Origin: Darksidea phi
Taxonomy: Eukaryota; Ascomycota; Dothideomycetes; Pleosporales; Lentitheciaceae
Reading direction: 5' to 3'
Length of the DNA stretch: 64,000 nt
NCBI GenBank assembly: GCA_030770425.1
Contig: JASJFT010000237.1
Location: 1-64,000, forward strand
Notes under the pieces: generated by a model
Told to the model about the DNA's origin: nothing
Seen by the model: the letters and a program-made list of their open reading frames with translations, nothing else
The model's database searches: none
Shown here: positions 15,501-27,136 of the stretch, piece after piece
Layout of the letters: every line of letters starts with the position of its first letter
Position numbering within the stretch: the first letter of the stretch is position 1
Translations under genes and position numbers: made by a program

Positions 15501-15989
15501 TATTCTACCTTAGAGTTAGACTATTATTAGTTTCTATAGTTTAGAATATCTTACTCTTAGAACTAGATATATTAGTACTTTACGAGGTATAACTCTTAAT
15601 AGCGGTCTCTTCTATAATAAGAATATAGGATTTATATCTACGAGTTTAATAATATAATAGCTACTACTTATTTAAATATTATATTATACTTTTATATTAT
15701 AAGATTCTATAGCGCGACCCTTTATACTTTAACTACCGACGTCTAATAGAATAGTAGCTAATATACTAGTACTTATATTTAACTATCTAGTTATAGACTT
15801 CTTTTATAAAACTTAGATATATAGAGAGCTTATAGTCTTAATAGCTTTTATTAATTATACTATATATAATAGTATACTTCGATATAATATATATCGAGTA
15901 GTCCGTTATTACTAGTATTTAGAGGCGAGGATAGAAGCTAAGGTCTATTATTCTAGATTTTAATAAAAATATAATATAGCGAATTAATA

Positions 15990-16250
15990 ATATATCCTAA
16001 TACTTATCTAATAAATAGAATATAATATATTAAATAGTTTACTAGTACTCGTATAAGGTATATATACGGTATAGAGGTTATTATATAAGTATATAATACG
16101 TATAAATAAATATAGAATATTCTAATACTTATCTAATAAATAGAATATAATATATTAAATAGTTTACTAGTACTTATATAAGATATATATACGGCGTAGA
16201 GGCTATTATATAAGTATATAATATATACGAGTAAATATAGAATAATATTA
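15990..16250 (+). repeat. Two-copy 125-bp tandem repeat
   Basis: The segment beginning ctaatacttatctaataaat at 15997 recurs at 16122 and is nearly identical over its whole length. It lies upstream of the retrotransposon integrase remnant. Confidence 0.75.
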
Positions 16251-16950
16251 GGGGTATACTATAGATATAGGCTAATATTTAATAATATTAAAGATATAGA
16301 ATAAATATACTACGGGTATAGGCTAATATAGAATACTTATATAATTTATACTATACTATATAGTACTATACTATATTTCTTACGATTTTTTCGGAGTAAA
16401 CTTTTTACTAATATAGATAAAGACTACGTAGACCTTCTTTATAAAAAATAGCTATCTTTTTAAAAAGTTAATCTAGAATCTAGCTATCTAATAGGTAGTT
16501 AATAACTTTAATATTTAGAAGGCTTTAATATAGGAAGTTTATTAAGTATTATACTATTAGAATATTTAAGAAATATTTATAATAATTTAGTATTAGTTTT
16601 AGTAAAAGAACTAGTTTTAAATAGTAGTAAAAGAGCTTTAGAGCTACCTTAAGTATTAATAGAAATAAGATAATAAAATAGAAGAAATACTTAAGATTAA
16701 TAACTCTAGAATTATATAGAACTAATAAACTATTAATATTATCTATATATCTATTAGTAAAGGAGGAGTTTAGTTTCTTATAGTTACGTACGAATACCTA
16801 TTAGAATAAATTAAAGCTAAAACTCTAAAGAATATTATATCTAAAAATATTATAAAGTTTATCTACTAGAATATTATTTACTAATAGGAAGTATTCTCCT
16901 AGTTAAGTATTAATAAAGGGCCTAAGAATAGGTTAGTAGTTAAAATATTA

Positions 16951-17620
16951 GCTAAGTACTATAAAATATATAAAATTTAAATATCTTTATATAATTTAAA
17001 GATATAAGACTTAATTAAGAGAGGTTACTAATTACTAGTTATTATACTAGTAAAGCTACTAGATTACTAGTTAGAGAATTTACTATTAGTACTATAGACT
17101 AATAGAGTAATAGTTCGACGCTTAACTAGGTATATACTAGCTAAGCTAGTAATAAGAATTTAGTTTATTCTACTAATTAAACTTAGCCTAGAATTATAGT
17201 AAATACTCCTATAAAATAAGATAGTTTTAACCTTTAATTTATTTATACTCTAAGTAAAATAACTTAAATAAAAGGGTAAAAAGCTAGTAGAAGTAATTAA
17301 TTATACTTAGTAGTATAGACTTAAGACGACTAATTAATAGGATTAAGTAAAAGGTAATTAGAGTAACTTAGTAGCTAGAGATTTAGTTCTTATTTAGAAT
17401 ACTATTAGAGCTAATAATTAATTAGTAAAGTAAAAGTTTAATAATAAATAGCTAGAATCCTATTACGTAGTAGAAGCTAGGGTAGAGTACTTATACTATA
17501 GACTTATAGAGCTTAATAGGACTTTATTTACTTATATTATATATAGTAATTAATTAAAGTAATTCTATTAGAAGGATTCTAATAATAAGATAATAGAGAT
17601 ATAGGGTAGACTAAAGCTAA
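16951..17620 (+). mobile_element. RIP-killed Ty3/gypsy retrotransposon integrase remnant
   Basis: One plus-strand frame (codons in phase with 17008) runs from about 16951 to 17620 with no indel; it is interrupted only by TAA and TAG, never TGA. Read through these stops, it matches fungal Ty3/gypsy integrases. There is an ISxYNxxxxxLIxRGY stretch (16981-17025), where the family has the catalytic Glu of the DDE triad. There is NRVIVRRLT-like sequence near 17095, and a C-terminal module starting DLVLI at 17380 followed by a KxLESYYV stretch in place of the usual KWLGPYRV (GPY/F motif). The catalytic Glu position is now Lys (codon 17017-17019, AAG). Every stop is explained by C to T or G to A changes at CAA, CAG or TGG. 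The limits of the whole element and its LTRs were not found. Confidence 0.75.
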
Positions 17621-20249
17621 TTAAAAAGGACCTATTAATTAATAATTATTATTTAATATTAAGAGCTCTAAGGTATAAAGAAGTTAAAAAGCTAAATAAA
17701 GAGTACCTAATAATATAAGTATAGATTAATTATATAAAGTTTCGTATAATAGAAGTATTCTTAATATAAAAGAGAGCTCTATTACTAAAGATTATTATTT
17801 AATAGTCTATAACTAGACTAGAGGTTAAAGAGATAAAATATTAAGTAACTAGTAGTAAATTAGAAAGTAGTAATAAAGAGTAATTAACTAGGAGATAGTT
17901 AATTTAGTTAAGAAAAAATTATAGATCTTAAGTTATAATTAGAACTATTTATTTATTTTAATTTCTTAGTTTTTATTTTTTATTATTATTATTATAGACC
18001 TAGTAGAGAAGAATTATTAGTAATAAGGAAGAAATAGATTAGAAAATAAGATTTTAAAAGTTATAAGCTAGTCTATAGAAGTCTAAAGATTATATAAAAA
18101 TACTAGAAGCTAGATATAAGAAGCTATAAAGAGAAGAACTAAAAGTTAATTATTAATTAAAGAAGTAAAATCTAAGAAACCTATATAATCTAAATAGTAG
18201 TAGTACTACTACTACTACTATAGTCTTTACTACTACTATAGTTATTATAATAGATATTCTTAAAACTCTTATTTTTATCTTTATCCTTATCCTTATTCTT
18301 AGATAACTAACGAGGAATTATTAGTATATTAAAATCCTCTAATATCTTATTAGTAGTATAAGTTATAGTAGATAGGTTAGACTAGATATAAGGGTAATTA
18401 GAATTTAAAGGTAATAACTAACTAGACTAAGTTAGAGAATTACTTTAATATTAGTTTTAGTACTTATATTATATTTAGAGCTTATATTATTAATATTAAT
18501 ATTTAATTAGTTTATATTACTCTTACTTAGTATTATTAAAGCTACTCTACTTAGACTTAGATAATTATTAAGAATAGTTAAAAGACTAAAGGTAGAAGCG
18601 TAGCTTAATCGACTTAATTCTAATAAGCTTATTAAAAAACTAGGTTATAAAGTAATATAAAGAAGGGCTTAAAGAAGAGTCTAATTAAAAGTCTAGTTAA
18701 GAGTCTAAAGAAGAGCTATTAGTATAAAAGCTAGTTAAAGAAGTTTAAAAGGGAGAATAGTATAATTATATTTTATTTAGGTTTATAATATTACTAAGAT
18801 TAATCTTAGTAAGTAGGTATATAGTACTAGTACTATTTTATTTAATAGATTAGTAGATAAAGATAAGAGAAGGAAGTTAAAAATAATTTATAAAATATAG
18901 AGTAGAATCTCGAATTTCTATTAACTATATAGTTAGTATAAAATCCTTAGACTATTAACTAATTATTCTAATATACCTATTAATAACTAGCTTAGACCTT
19001 ACTAGTCTTTAAATTAGTATATTAATTATAGATTAGACTAGTTCTATTATTATAATCTTAAATCTAGAATATATAATAATATATACTAGTTTAAATATTC
19101 TATAAATAAAAATTCTTTTAAATCCCTAAGTTAAAGAAGTTATAAATAGTTATACTACCCTCTATAAAAAAGTTAAAGTTATAGATAATAGTAAGATTAT
19201 ACTAAGCTATATATTAGATAGTATTAATATATAAGATAGTTCTTAGAGGGATATCTTAATACTTAATATTATAAAGATATTAACTAAAATTAATTTAAAA
19301 AGCTTAATTAATAATTTAATTAGTCTATAAAACTACTATTAATAAATTAGTATAGATAATAACTAATTAGAAAGAGAGAAAACTTATATTACTTTAAAAT
19401 AGTAGTATTAGCTATTATTAAAGGATAATTATAGAACTTTAATTCTTAATTATCTTTTCTACCTCTTAGAGGCTAGTTAGGAGGGTACTAGCTACTACTA
19501 CTATTACTAAAGATACTTATAGTAGTACTACCTATAGATAGATCGATAGTAACGTCCTTATTAGATATAGCTAAAAGAAGAAGTAAGAGGCTTAGAGGTT
19601 AAGAGGCTTAAAAACTAAAAAGTTAAAGGCTTAAGAGGCTATTAGACTAGTAGATAAAAAGAATAGTTATAAGAAGAAGGTTAAAGAGTCTAAAAGAGTA
19701 CTAGAAGGAACCTTTTATATATATTTTAGTTAATTATTAGCTATAAAGAAGTTAAAATAAGAGTATTTAAAGACTTATTTATAGATATTATTATAAAATT
19801 ACTAAATAAGAGTTTAAGAGTTATACGGAAGTAAAGAAATCTATTAAAAAGTTAAGACTAGATTAAAGACTAATTAGTTTTATAATAATATATTAGACTA
19901 GCTAGAGAAAGTTTATTTTTATAATTATACTAACTTACTATTAAAGGTCCTAGGGAGGGAAAGATATTAAGATTAGGCTATAGTCTATTTATAAAGAAGG
20001 AGGGAAATAAAAGACCTACTAATAGCTTCTTAAAACTATTTAAAGATAAAGATTACTTAAAGAGGGAGTTCTTAATAGACTAGTAGTAGGGTTTACTATT
20101 AATAATATACTAGTATTATATAGAGTTACTCGATTAGGTAGTAAAGCTTAAGAGGGCTAAGCTCTTTTAGTTAGAAAGGAAAATATAATATAATAGTAAA
20201 GGGAGCCTCCCGATTAAGCGTTAAAGACTTAGATAAGTAGCGAAATATT

Positions 20250-20411
20250 AAACTAGACTTTAAAAGGATATTATCTAAAAGAGTCTTTAATTAGTATTTA
20301 TTATCTATCCTATTATATAGTAGATAGAGGAAATAGTTTAATTTAACTAATTTTAGCCGTCTATTCTATTAACTCTTTCCTTCTATTCCTCTAATTATAG
20401 GTTATAAGCTC
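20250..20411 (+). repeat. Direct repeat shared with RIP block 2 (copy 1)
   Basis: About 160 bp starting aaactagactttaaaagg matches 26972-27136 in the same orientation, including shared runs such as cctattatatagta and gaaatagtttaatt. It probably marks the same end of two related transposon copies. Confidence 0.7.
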
Positions 20412-20489
20412 TACTACTCTATCTCTAATATACCTATATACTATACTATACTTAGTTAATAATCTAATATTATATAATAATAATTTAAG

Positions 20490-20600
20490 TAATCTATATC
20501 TTAATATATAGAGTAAGTAGAGTAAAGATAATAATAATCTAAATAATTTATATCTTAATATATAGAGTAAGTAAAGTAAAAGTAAAAAAGATAGATATAA
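20490..20600 (+). repeat. Short ~54-bp tandem repeat
   Basis: The motif tatatcttaatatatagagt occurs at about 20495 and 20549 with similar flanks. It is AT-rich and lies inside RIP block 1. Confidence 0.55.
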
Positions 20601-21264
20601 GAGAGTAAAGAATCTCTTAAATTTTCTATTTTAATTTCTTATAGTTAATCTTTAGTTCTTTATCTAATACTTATAAATAAGATTAAATCTTTCTTTAAAT
20701 AGTTATTCTAGTAATAGAATTCGTTAACTTAATCTTAATCTATTAGAAACTAATAATATAATAAATATATTATTAACTTTAATCTAAATTCTATATTAAA
20801 GTACGTATAATATATAATATATAAATATTATTTTATTTAATAAATTTAGACTTTACTAGCTTTATACTACCTTTTATAAAAGAAAAAAATAGCTATTAAC
20901 TAGTAAAAATTACTTTAAAAGTTACTATAAACTTTATAGTTTTTACTAATTATCTTATAGTATAGTAGTATAATAAGTAAAGGGCGGAAGAAGACGAGAA
21001 TTTAAAAATTTAGGCCTATTTTAGCTAGGTTTAGATAAAAAAATAATAAAAAATACCAATCTCAAAATCTAGAAAAGTTGGTGTTCGGTGCATTGCCCAC
21101 CTGGGCACTGCGATAGAACAACGTCAGTGCCAAGGGGGCTAGACCCAAAACAAAACGCGGAAAGCTAAGCCCCAATTCACTGCCTTCTCCAATAATATCC
21201 CCCACCAAGCCGCACAATGTGCTCTTCCACGACCAGCCCAAAAGCACGCTGCCTGCGTCAATAA

Positions 21265-21983
21265 ATCCAGTCTACTACTTCTACCAACCGCGCCAGCAGA
21301 AACGCGAACAAGCAGAGCGTGCGCAGGAGGAAGCAGAGCACGCGCAGCAACGGCCGAACAGAATACACGCAAAACAACACTACTCGAGCTCCTTGACACC
21401 TGTCATACCCACCTTTACTTAGGTCTCACCGTCCAGACTGATGCGACATTTTCGACACGAGGCGACCCCGCAAATGCGAAGAACAAGCTTCGACCTGAAA
21501 AGCTCCTTATATGGGAAGATTTTCCGGCACAGCAGGAAGCGATCTGGGGCAACCTTATGGGGTCGGGGTTTGTCTTGGAGCGGCACTTCACCTCGCTGCA
21601 TACCTTGAAGGAGTCTGGCGAGACGATCCGACGAAGGATGATGAGTTCTGAGCTAGATCTGAACCTCTTCAGCGCTACACTGTTGAGGACCACATATCTT
21701 CGATCATCGAGAAACTATACGACAACCCAAGGCTGCGACGGAAATTCCAACTGCAGGGGTCGGTAAAATTCGAGAACCACGCCAACACCCTCAGCCCAGA
21801 ACCTCATGCAGACGGCCGCCGCCGCAACCGCTGGAACAGCAAGATCTTCCCGTCCTCGCGCGGATCAATTCTGCGTTTACAACGCTGGCGCCGCAGCGGA
21901 TCGCATTGCCGCATTCATCGTCGAGTACAAGGGACCACACAAGCTCTCGCTCGGTTACATTTATGGGGTCTGGGATTCTTGAA
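21265..21983 (+). pseudogene. Frameshifted fungal coiled-coil / RADQFC-motif protein remnant
   Basis: Pieces of one protein can be followed on the plus strand but need frame changes. A charged, Glu/Gln-rich segment (21285-21370) is followed by a long frame containing LGLTVQTDATFSTRGDPANA and RHFTSLHTLKESGETIRRRM (about 21400-21675). A one-base loss near 21672 leads into a frame with DHISSIIEKLYDNPRLRRKF (to about 21790). A third frame holds RPRADQFCVY and VEYKGPHKLSLGY (about 21860-21970) before a stop at 21981. These motifs resemble a lineage-specific fungal family I know only as hypothetical proteins; no function is claimed. The piece begins only 200 bp from RIP block 1 but shows indels rather than dense RIP changes. 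Confidence 0.7.
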
Positions 21984-22305
21984 CTTGAATGCGGGGAATT
22001 GGCCGCGACTAAGGGTTTAGAAGGGCGGATATGGGGCAACTACTAGAGAGTTTTCACGGGCTTTCTCTCATTCAAAACATGACAATATGTTTGTTCATCC
22101 CAAATATTTCTCTAATGTCTATCAATCTCTGTCTCCATTTCAAACATACAAAGCATCTGCGTTTCGTCCAAGCCATTTTGAAACATGAGGTAATGGCACT
22201 TCCCTGAATAATGTTCCCGGGCGTCCCCTATGTGACAGAAACTCAAACCAGCTTCGACCTCATGGCTCTCTATAACCCATATCTTTTGGGAGTATCTCTG
22301 ACAGT

Positions 22306-23218
22306 CTATGCGAGAGGCGTGCAGCCAGGTGTTGGGGTGGGATCAATGGGATCAATACCGGGCACAGTAGTCATTGTCGGCTGGATTTCTGATGCTGTAC
22401 CGGGATAGTTTAGGGTGGTATTCCCATCGAAGCACACCTATTTGTATGTTAGAAGCCATTATACGAGTCATATCTAAAAATCACATACCTGATAATCATC
22501 AATGCAATTGTCTGGGTCTGCATGATTCTCGCAAGTAATCGCAGGCGGTGGTGGAACTGGCGTGCCTACAGGCTCATACTGTTCATCGGGAGAGGCAGTG
22601 TATGACGGATCAAGCACCTGTATCATCTCGGTGATGTTTTGGGCATTGGTATCGACGGCTTCTGGTGCTTCTAATGCGCATTGTGTGACAGAATTCCAAA
22701 TAAGCTGATATTTCTGTGCACAAATGTTAGGGTAAAGCATTCCCAGAGGCATTAAGCTGAACTTACTCCATCATCATCTGGTGGAGTTGGTGTTACGACG
22801 GGATCGCCACCAGTACACTTCAATTCCGTACCGTCGCAGTCATTTCCAGAGATTCGAACGGATTCAGAATTGCCATAGAAAGCTGAGTACGCGCCGTGCG
22901 TAATGGTATAGTCACCCAACTGTGAGTCCCCTACTCTCTGCCAAGTGCAACCGGAACCAAAGCGGTTCAAAGTACAGCCTGCAACCAATGCGTTTTCTGG
23001 CTTAGAGCCGTCTGCTACTTTGATTTAGCCTCTGTTTATGTCTTCACATAAGAATACTTACGCGATTTGATAAAAACTTGGTGTGTCTGACTCCCAAACA
23101 GACTGGGTTGGACTGCGACACTAGCTCGTCCAAAAGTAATGTTACAAGCCGCCTGCGCGGTCGCTAGCTGCATTAATACAGCGACAATGGCAGTATTCCG
23201 TGACTGAGTATAGTGCAT
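22306..23218 (-). CDS. Secreted Cys-containing protein, 253 aa
   Basis: Four exons on the minus strand: 23218-23062, 23014-22767, 22713-22489 and 22437-22306. The introns are 47-53 nt with GTAAGT or GTATGT donors and CCTAAC/TCTAAC-like branch points; the first acceptor could also lie 3 nt further on. The protein starts with a clear signal peptide (MHYTQSRNTAIVAVLMQLATAQA) and has no membrane segment after it. The mature part contains about ten cysteines, several N-glycosylation sequons (NIT, NTT) and two Pro/Thr-rich linkers (PVVTPTPP and PVPPPP). No enzyme motif was recognised. It stands alone between two RIP blocks, a setting where fungal pathogens often keep effector genes, but host interaction is only an inference. 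Confidence 0.8.
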
Positions 23219-23330
23219 GCTGTAATGTGGCTTTACAATGGAATAATGGGAAGTGAATGAGGATACAAAAGGTGAAGATTTTCGGACACTGGTAAAGATT
23301 TTACTCTTTATAAGCCAAAAACCACTCTCT

Positions 23331-23337
23331 TATATAT
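23331..23337 (-). promoter_or_regulatory. TATA-like element of the secreted-protein gene
   Basis: A TATATA box lies about 115 bp upstream of the ATG at 23218, at a usual distance for a fungal promoter. No experimental support is available. Confidence 0.4.
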
Positions 23338-23673
23338 CCTAAGGCTTCTTTGGAGATTACTTTTATTCTTAGAAGTGGGAGGCAAAGATGACGTGAGCTG
23401 CATGAAGCATCCTGAGCATCTGGCTTAATCTTGTGGCAGTGTATGGGATGGATGAACAGATTCCTTCATAGAGTCTTCCTTCCTCATTTACGCTGTCAGA
23501 AAAGCTCGTATATTACTCAAACATTTAATCCCTCATGGAAATCTTACTTCTTTTGGGATGGAAAACCCAATCGGAGGAAAGCACAAATTCCTTCCATGTT
23601 AAGCACTGTTTCATAATGCCACAGCCCGTATTCGAATTCAGGAAATTACCGAAACCATACTGTACAGGGGTCC

Positions 23674-23713
23674 GAAAATAAGCATCCTCCTCTGAAGGAG
23701 GATGCTTATTTTC
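23674..23713. repeat. Perfect 18-bp hairpin
   Basis: Left arm gaaaataagcatcctcct at 23674-23691, a 4-nt loop ctga, and an exactly complementary right arm at 23696-23713. An imperfect extension (aggggtcc against agccccc) lengthens the stem. There are no mismatches in the core. Confidence 0.85.
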
Positions 23714-24886
23714 AGCCCCCAGATCTGTTTCGCGTCTACGCTTCCACGCCATCCTAACAAAAAGCTTTGTGAACAGATTTCGGTATGTTGGAATGACATT
23801 ATTTTCACAAGGCGATTTTTATGATGCAATTAGGATATCTTTTCGGTAAATTATCTTTATAGCCTTTGTTGCTTTTAGTAGCGCTATTACATATGACGTG
23901 TGCTGTCAGCGCTAGAGGATTGAAACGTAGACATTATGGGGCTCATGGGGCATAAGATATTAGATCCCTTAGGATTTTTGTGTGAGATGACTAAAACTTT
24001 GGGGTTCTCTTCGTAATTTATGCAAAACAACTAAATACGAGTTCGAGTCCTGCGTTTCGCAAAGGGGCCGTGACAACTGTTCGTCTTATGTTCAACTCTT
24101 TCGGCGGCTATGGCAAGTGTTTTATTAGTAGCAATGAAATTTAAGGAACAAATATTATTATTTTTAGAGTTATTTCTCATCACCAGAGACACTAGCTACG
24201 CATGATGTTTCTTAGCCTTGTAACTAGCATTCGTCGACTTAGCTAATCAGCTAAGTATAGTAAAGCTGCAATTCTTAGACGATGGATTTTAAAATATGGT
24301 CAGGGAGGTTTTCCTTGGCGCTCATAATTCTATAATCGCGGCCGGAGCTCTAGAGGGAACTTAAATTGCAGAAGCACTCTCGTGGACTAATGTGGGTTAA
24401 CTATTTAGCCTTTTTGGGCGGCCATGCGCAAAGACGCAACAAATAAGTCTACAGGAGTCGTCTGAATGCGAAAGAACGCTTTCTGGCTGATGGATATATA
24501 TATATACTAGATGAGTATTAGAAGTATAGTACGAATAGGGAAAATCCCCAGGAGTGGGACGGATGGTAGAGACGAGAAAGGAACCTACAATATGTTAAAG
24601 AAAATACTGTCGGCCACTTAGCACAAAATCCTAGGTACTTCTACAGACAAAGCACGATAAAATAGGACCTAAGCATTCAGTATTAAGCAAAAAGCGGAAG
24701 AAGATAGAAGACGGGAAATGTAACGTAGTATAATTGCCGCGTCTGCTGTTTCCTAGACGACTTTACTAAGAACCTTCTTGTAATTACTTAAACTTGCGAA
24801 AATCTGTATTAGGAATAAGTAGTACCGAAAGAATAGCCCAGAAGGGTATTTCGAGGGTCCCGGTCTTTGGACATACTACAGTTAAA
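23714..24886. other. Intergenic, no gene recognised
   Basis: Normal base composition without a convincing coding frame on either strand. It separates the secreted-protein gene from RIP block 2. Confidence 0.6.
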
Positions 24887-24978
24887 CTGTCCCTAAATTA
24901 GGGACTTTAGGAAATACCCTAATTAGGGGCCTAAATTACCGCTTTTTAAAGGGTAGTTTTCCCCTATATTAGGGACAG
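24887..24978. mobile_element. 92-bp inverted-repeat unit at RIP block border
   Basis: Left arm ctgtccctaaattaggg (24887-24903) and right arm ccctatattagggacag (24962-24978) are inverted repeats matching at 15 of 17 positions, with 58 bp between them. The outer base runs (acagttaaactgtccc) resemble the terminal inverted repeats of Tc1/mariner-type elements. The unit touches the start of RIP block 2. It is either a tiny MITE-like element or the left end of the larger element that became block 2. Confidence 0.5.
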
Positions 24979-27125
24979 AATATTAGGCTAAAAAAAATTT
25001 CTAATATAGAATTTATTTATAGTTTTTATAATATATTTATTTTATAAATTAATATATAATAGAATTTATAAATAATACTTTTATTTTATATCTATATAAG
25101 TCTTATATAGTAGTAGAATTAGTAGATAAATTAGTAGTAAAATATTTAGTAAATAAATTAGTAGGTAAATTAATAGATAAATTAGTAATAAAATTAGTAG
25201 TAAAATTAGTAATAAAATTAATAGTAAAATTAATAATTAAAATAATAAATTTATTAACTTTTCTATAATAGCTAGCTCTTTTTATAATCTATTTACTTTA
25301 TTAACTTTTAAGATTTTAGCTTTTTATATAATTTATTTCTTTTTAAATTATAAGAACTATTTTTTTATTTAGGATTTTATCTTTAATTTAAAAATATTTT
25401 ATCCTTAATTTAAAAGAAAATAGTCTTTATTTTAGAGAATTAGCCTTTAATTTAGAAAAAAATTTACTATAATAATATTAAAAAAGATAAAAAAAGTCTT
25501 AAATAAGTTTATTAGCTTAGTTTAAAAAGTATTAATAATATTATAGATTATAAAAATTTATAAATTAGAAAATTAAAAAGTAATCTATAATAATTAATTA
25601 ATATAATAGTTACTAATATATAAAAGTAGTTTTTAGTAAGTTTAGTAGTTTTAGTATTTTATTATTATTTTAATATCTTATTATTCTACTTTAGTTACTA
25701 GTATATATAGAGGCTTACTTTATAAGATTTTACTTTTTACTAATTTACTTTATTTTTTAAGTATTATTATAGTTTAGCTTTATTATATATAGTTATTTAT
25801 ATAGCTTTAAAGTATAGCTATAAGAGATAAACTTTATTCTTATTATATAACTAACTATATATAAAAGCTAACTATTATAGTATAAAGAGAAATAAATAAA
25901 TAGCTAAAAAGCTAAGTTTTATAAAGTAGCTTTTATTTATATACTAGCTATTAAAGTAGAATAACTATCTTTAGTATAAAATTATATAATATCTAACTAT
26001 AGTCTTTTTTTTAAACTTATTATTAACTTTTAAAGATAATAATAAAGTATTTTATAATTTAATAATTAAAGGCTTTATAATAAATATACTAGTTATTCTT
26101 TACTAAAATAAATAATAACCTTTAAAGTAAGATCTAGCTAACTAAAATAAATATAAATATAAATATAATAAAACTAGTAAAAACTAATAAAACTAGTAAA
26201 TCTAATAAGTAAATAAAAAATATACTAAATTTATCTTTATATAGTTAACTTTAGTAAAAATAGATTAAAAAAGTATAAATAAAGTAAATATTACTATTTT
26301 AAATTAAAATCTTATATAAATTCTATATACTTAAAATAAAAAAGTTTAAATAAAAAGTTTTATAACTTTTTAAAAAGCTAGTAAAAATACTAGTAAAGGC
26401 TATAGTATAATATAAAAATTTAAAAAATATTAAGCTAAAAGATAGCTTATACTTTATATACTAGCTACTTAAAGTATACTAAATATATAAATAATAACTT
26501 TTTATTATATTAATAAATTAAAAAAAAAGTATTAAACTACTTTTTACTACTTTTAAAGATTATAGTAAAATTAAAATTAAAATTTAAAAATTACTTTAAA
26601 ATTTTATAGTTAAAAACTTTTAATAAATTAATAAAAGTAAAGAATAAAAGCTTACTAAGGTAGCTTTAATTAATTTTATATATAGTTAAATATATTAGCT
26701 TTTATAAGCTAATTTAAGTAAAGCTTTACTTTAATAAATAAAAGCTATATATAAAGTATAAAAGGCTTTCTATTAAAGTAAAATAAATTAAAAAGATAAG
26801 AATAAGATAAAAAAGTAAGTAGTTAAAATTAAAAAGTTATATAAAATAATACTAACTTAGTATACTAGCTTTAAAGTAGTATTATAAAAAAAATAGTAAT
26901 TACTATTTATACTAAAAATATAGTAATAGTAAAATAGTAATTATTATTTTTATAAATAGTAAGAAAATAATAAGCTAGACTTTAAGAGAATATTATCTAG
27001 AAGTATTTTAACTTATCTTTAGATATAAATCCTATTATATAGTAAATAGAAGAAATAGTTTAATTAATTAATTATTCGACTATCTATTCCTTTATCTCCC
27101 TCTTTTATCTCTTTAACTATAGACC
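24979..27125. repeat. RIP-degraded AT-rich block 2
   Basis: About 2.1 kb almost entirely of A and T in which I see no CA or TG dinucleotides, so no start codon exists. CG is also rarer than in block 1. It ends with the direct repeat shared with block 1 and then switches to GC-rich sequence near 27140. No protein remnant could be read. Confidence 0.9.
25120..25250 (+). repeat. Degenerate 12-bp tandem repeat
   Basis: About ten units of the type attagtagtaaa or attaatagataa follow one another inside RIP block 2. Confidence 0.7.
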
Positions 27126-27136
27126 GTAAGTATAAG
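26972..27136 (+). repeat. Direct repeat shared with RIP block 1 (copy 2)
   Basis: Matches 20250-20411 in the same orientation over about 160 bp. Here it forms the right edge of block 2, just before GC-rich DNA, so it may be the end of an inserted element. Confidence 0.7.

Larger units (their letters stand above)
1..21050. repeat. RIP-degraded AT-rich block 1
   Basis: Very AT-rich sequence in which the dinucleotides CA and TG are almost absent while CG, CC and GG persist. Reading through it I noticed only a few exceptions, for example near 2945, 4778, 12061, 13295 and 14942. This is the signature of RIP (CpA to TpA on both strands), a fungal defence that mutates duplicated DNA during the sexual cycle. 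Loss of TG removes every ATG, GTG and TTG, so no open frame can start and no intact gene is visible. The block is made of decayed transposable elements; recognisable pieces are listed separately. It ends sharply at about 21050, where normal CA/TG content returns. The rest of the block holds nothing I can identify. Confidence 0.95.

Noticed and set aside
1..21050. Idea that the AT block is a centromere
   Set aside because: AT-rich RIPed repeats occur in many places; nothing here distinguishes a centromere without CenH3 data.
24035..24062. T-arm-like word gttcgagtcc suggesting a tRNA
   Set aside because: The flanks do not form a T stem, and no D arm, anticodon arm or acceptor pairing is visible.
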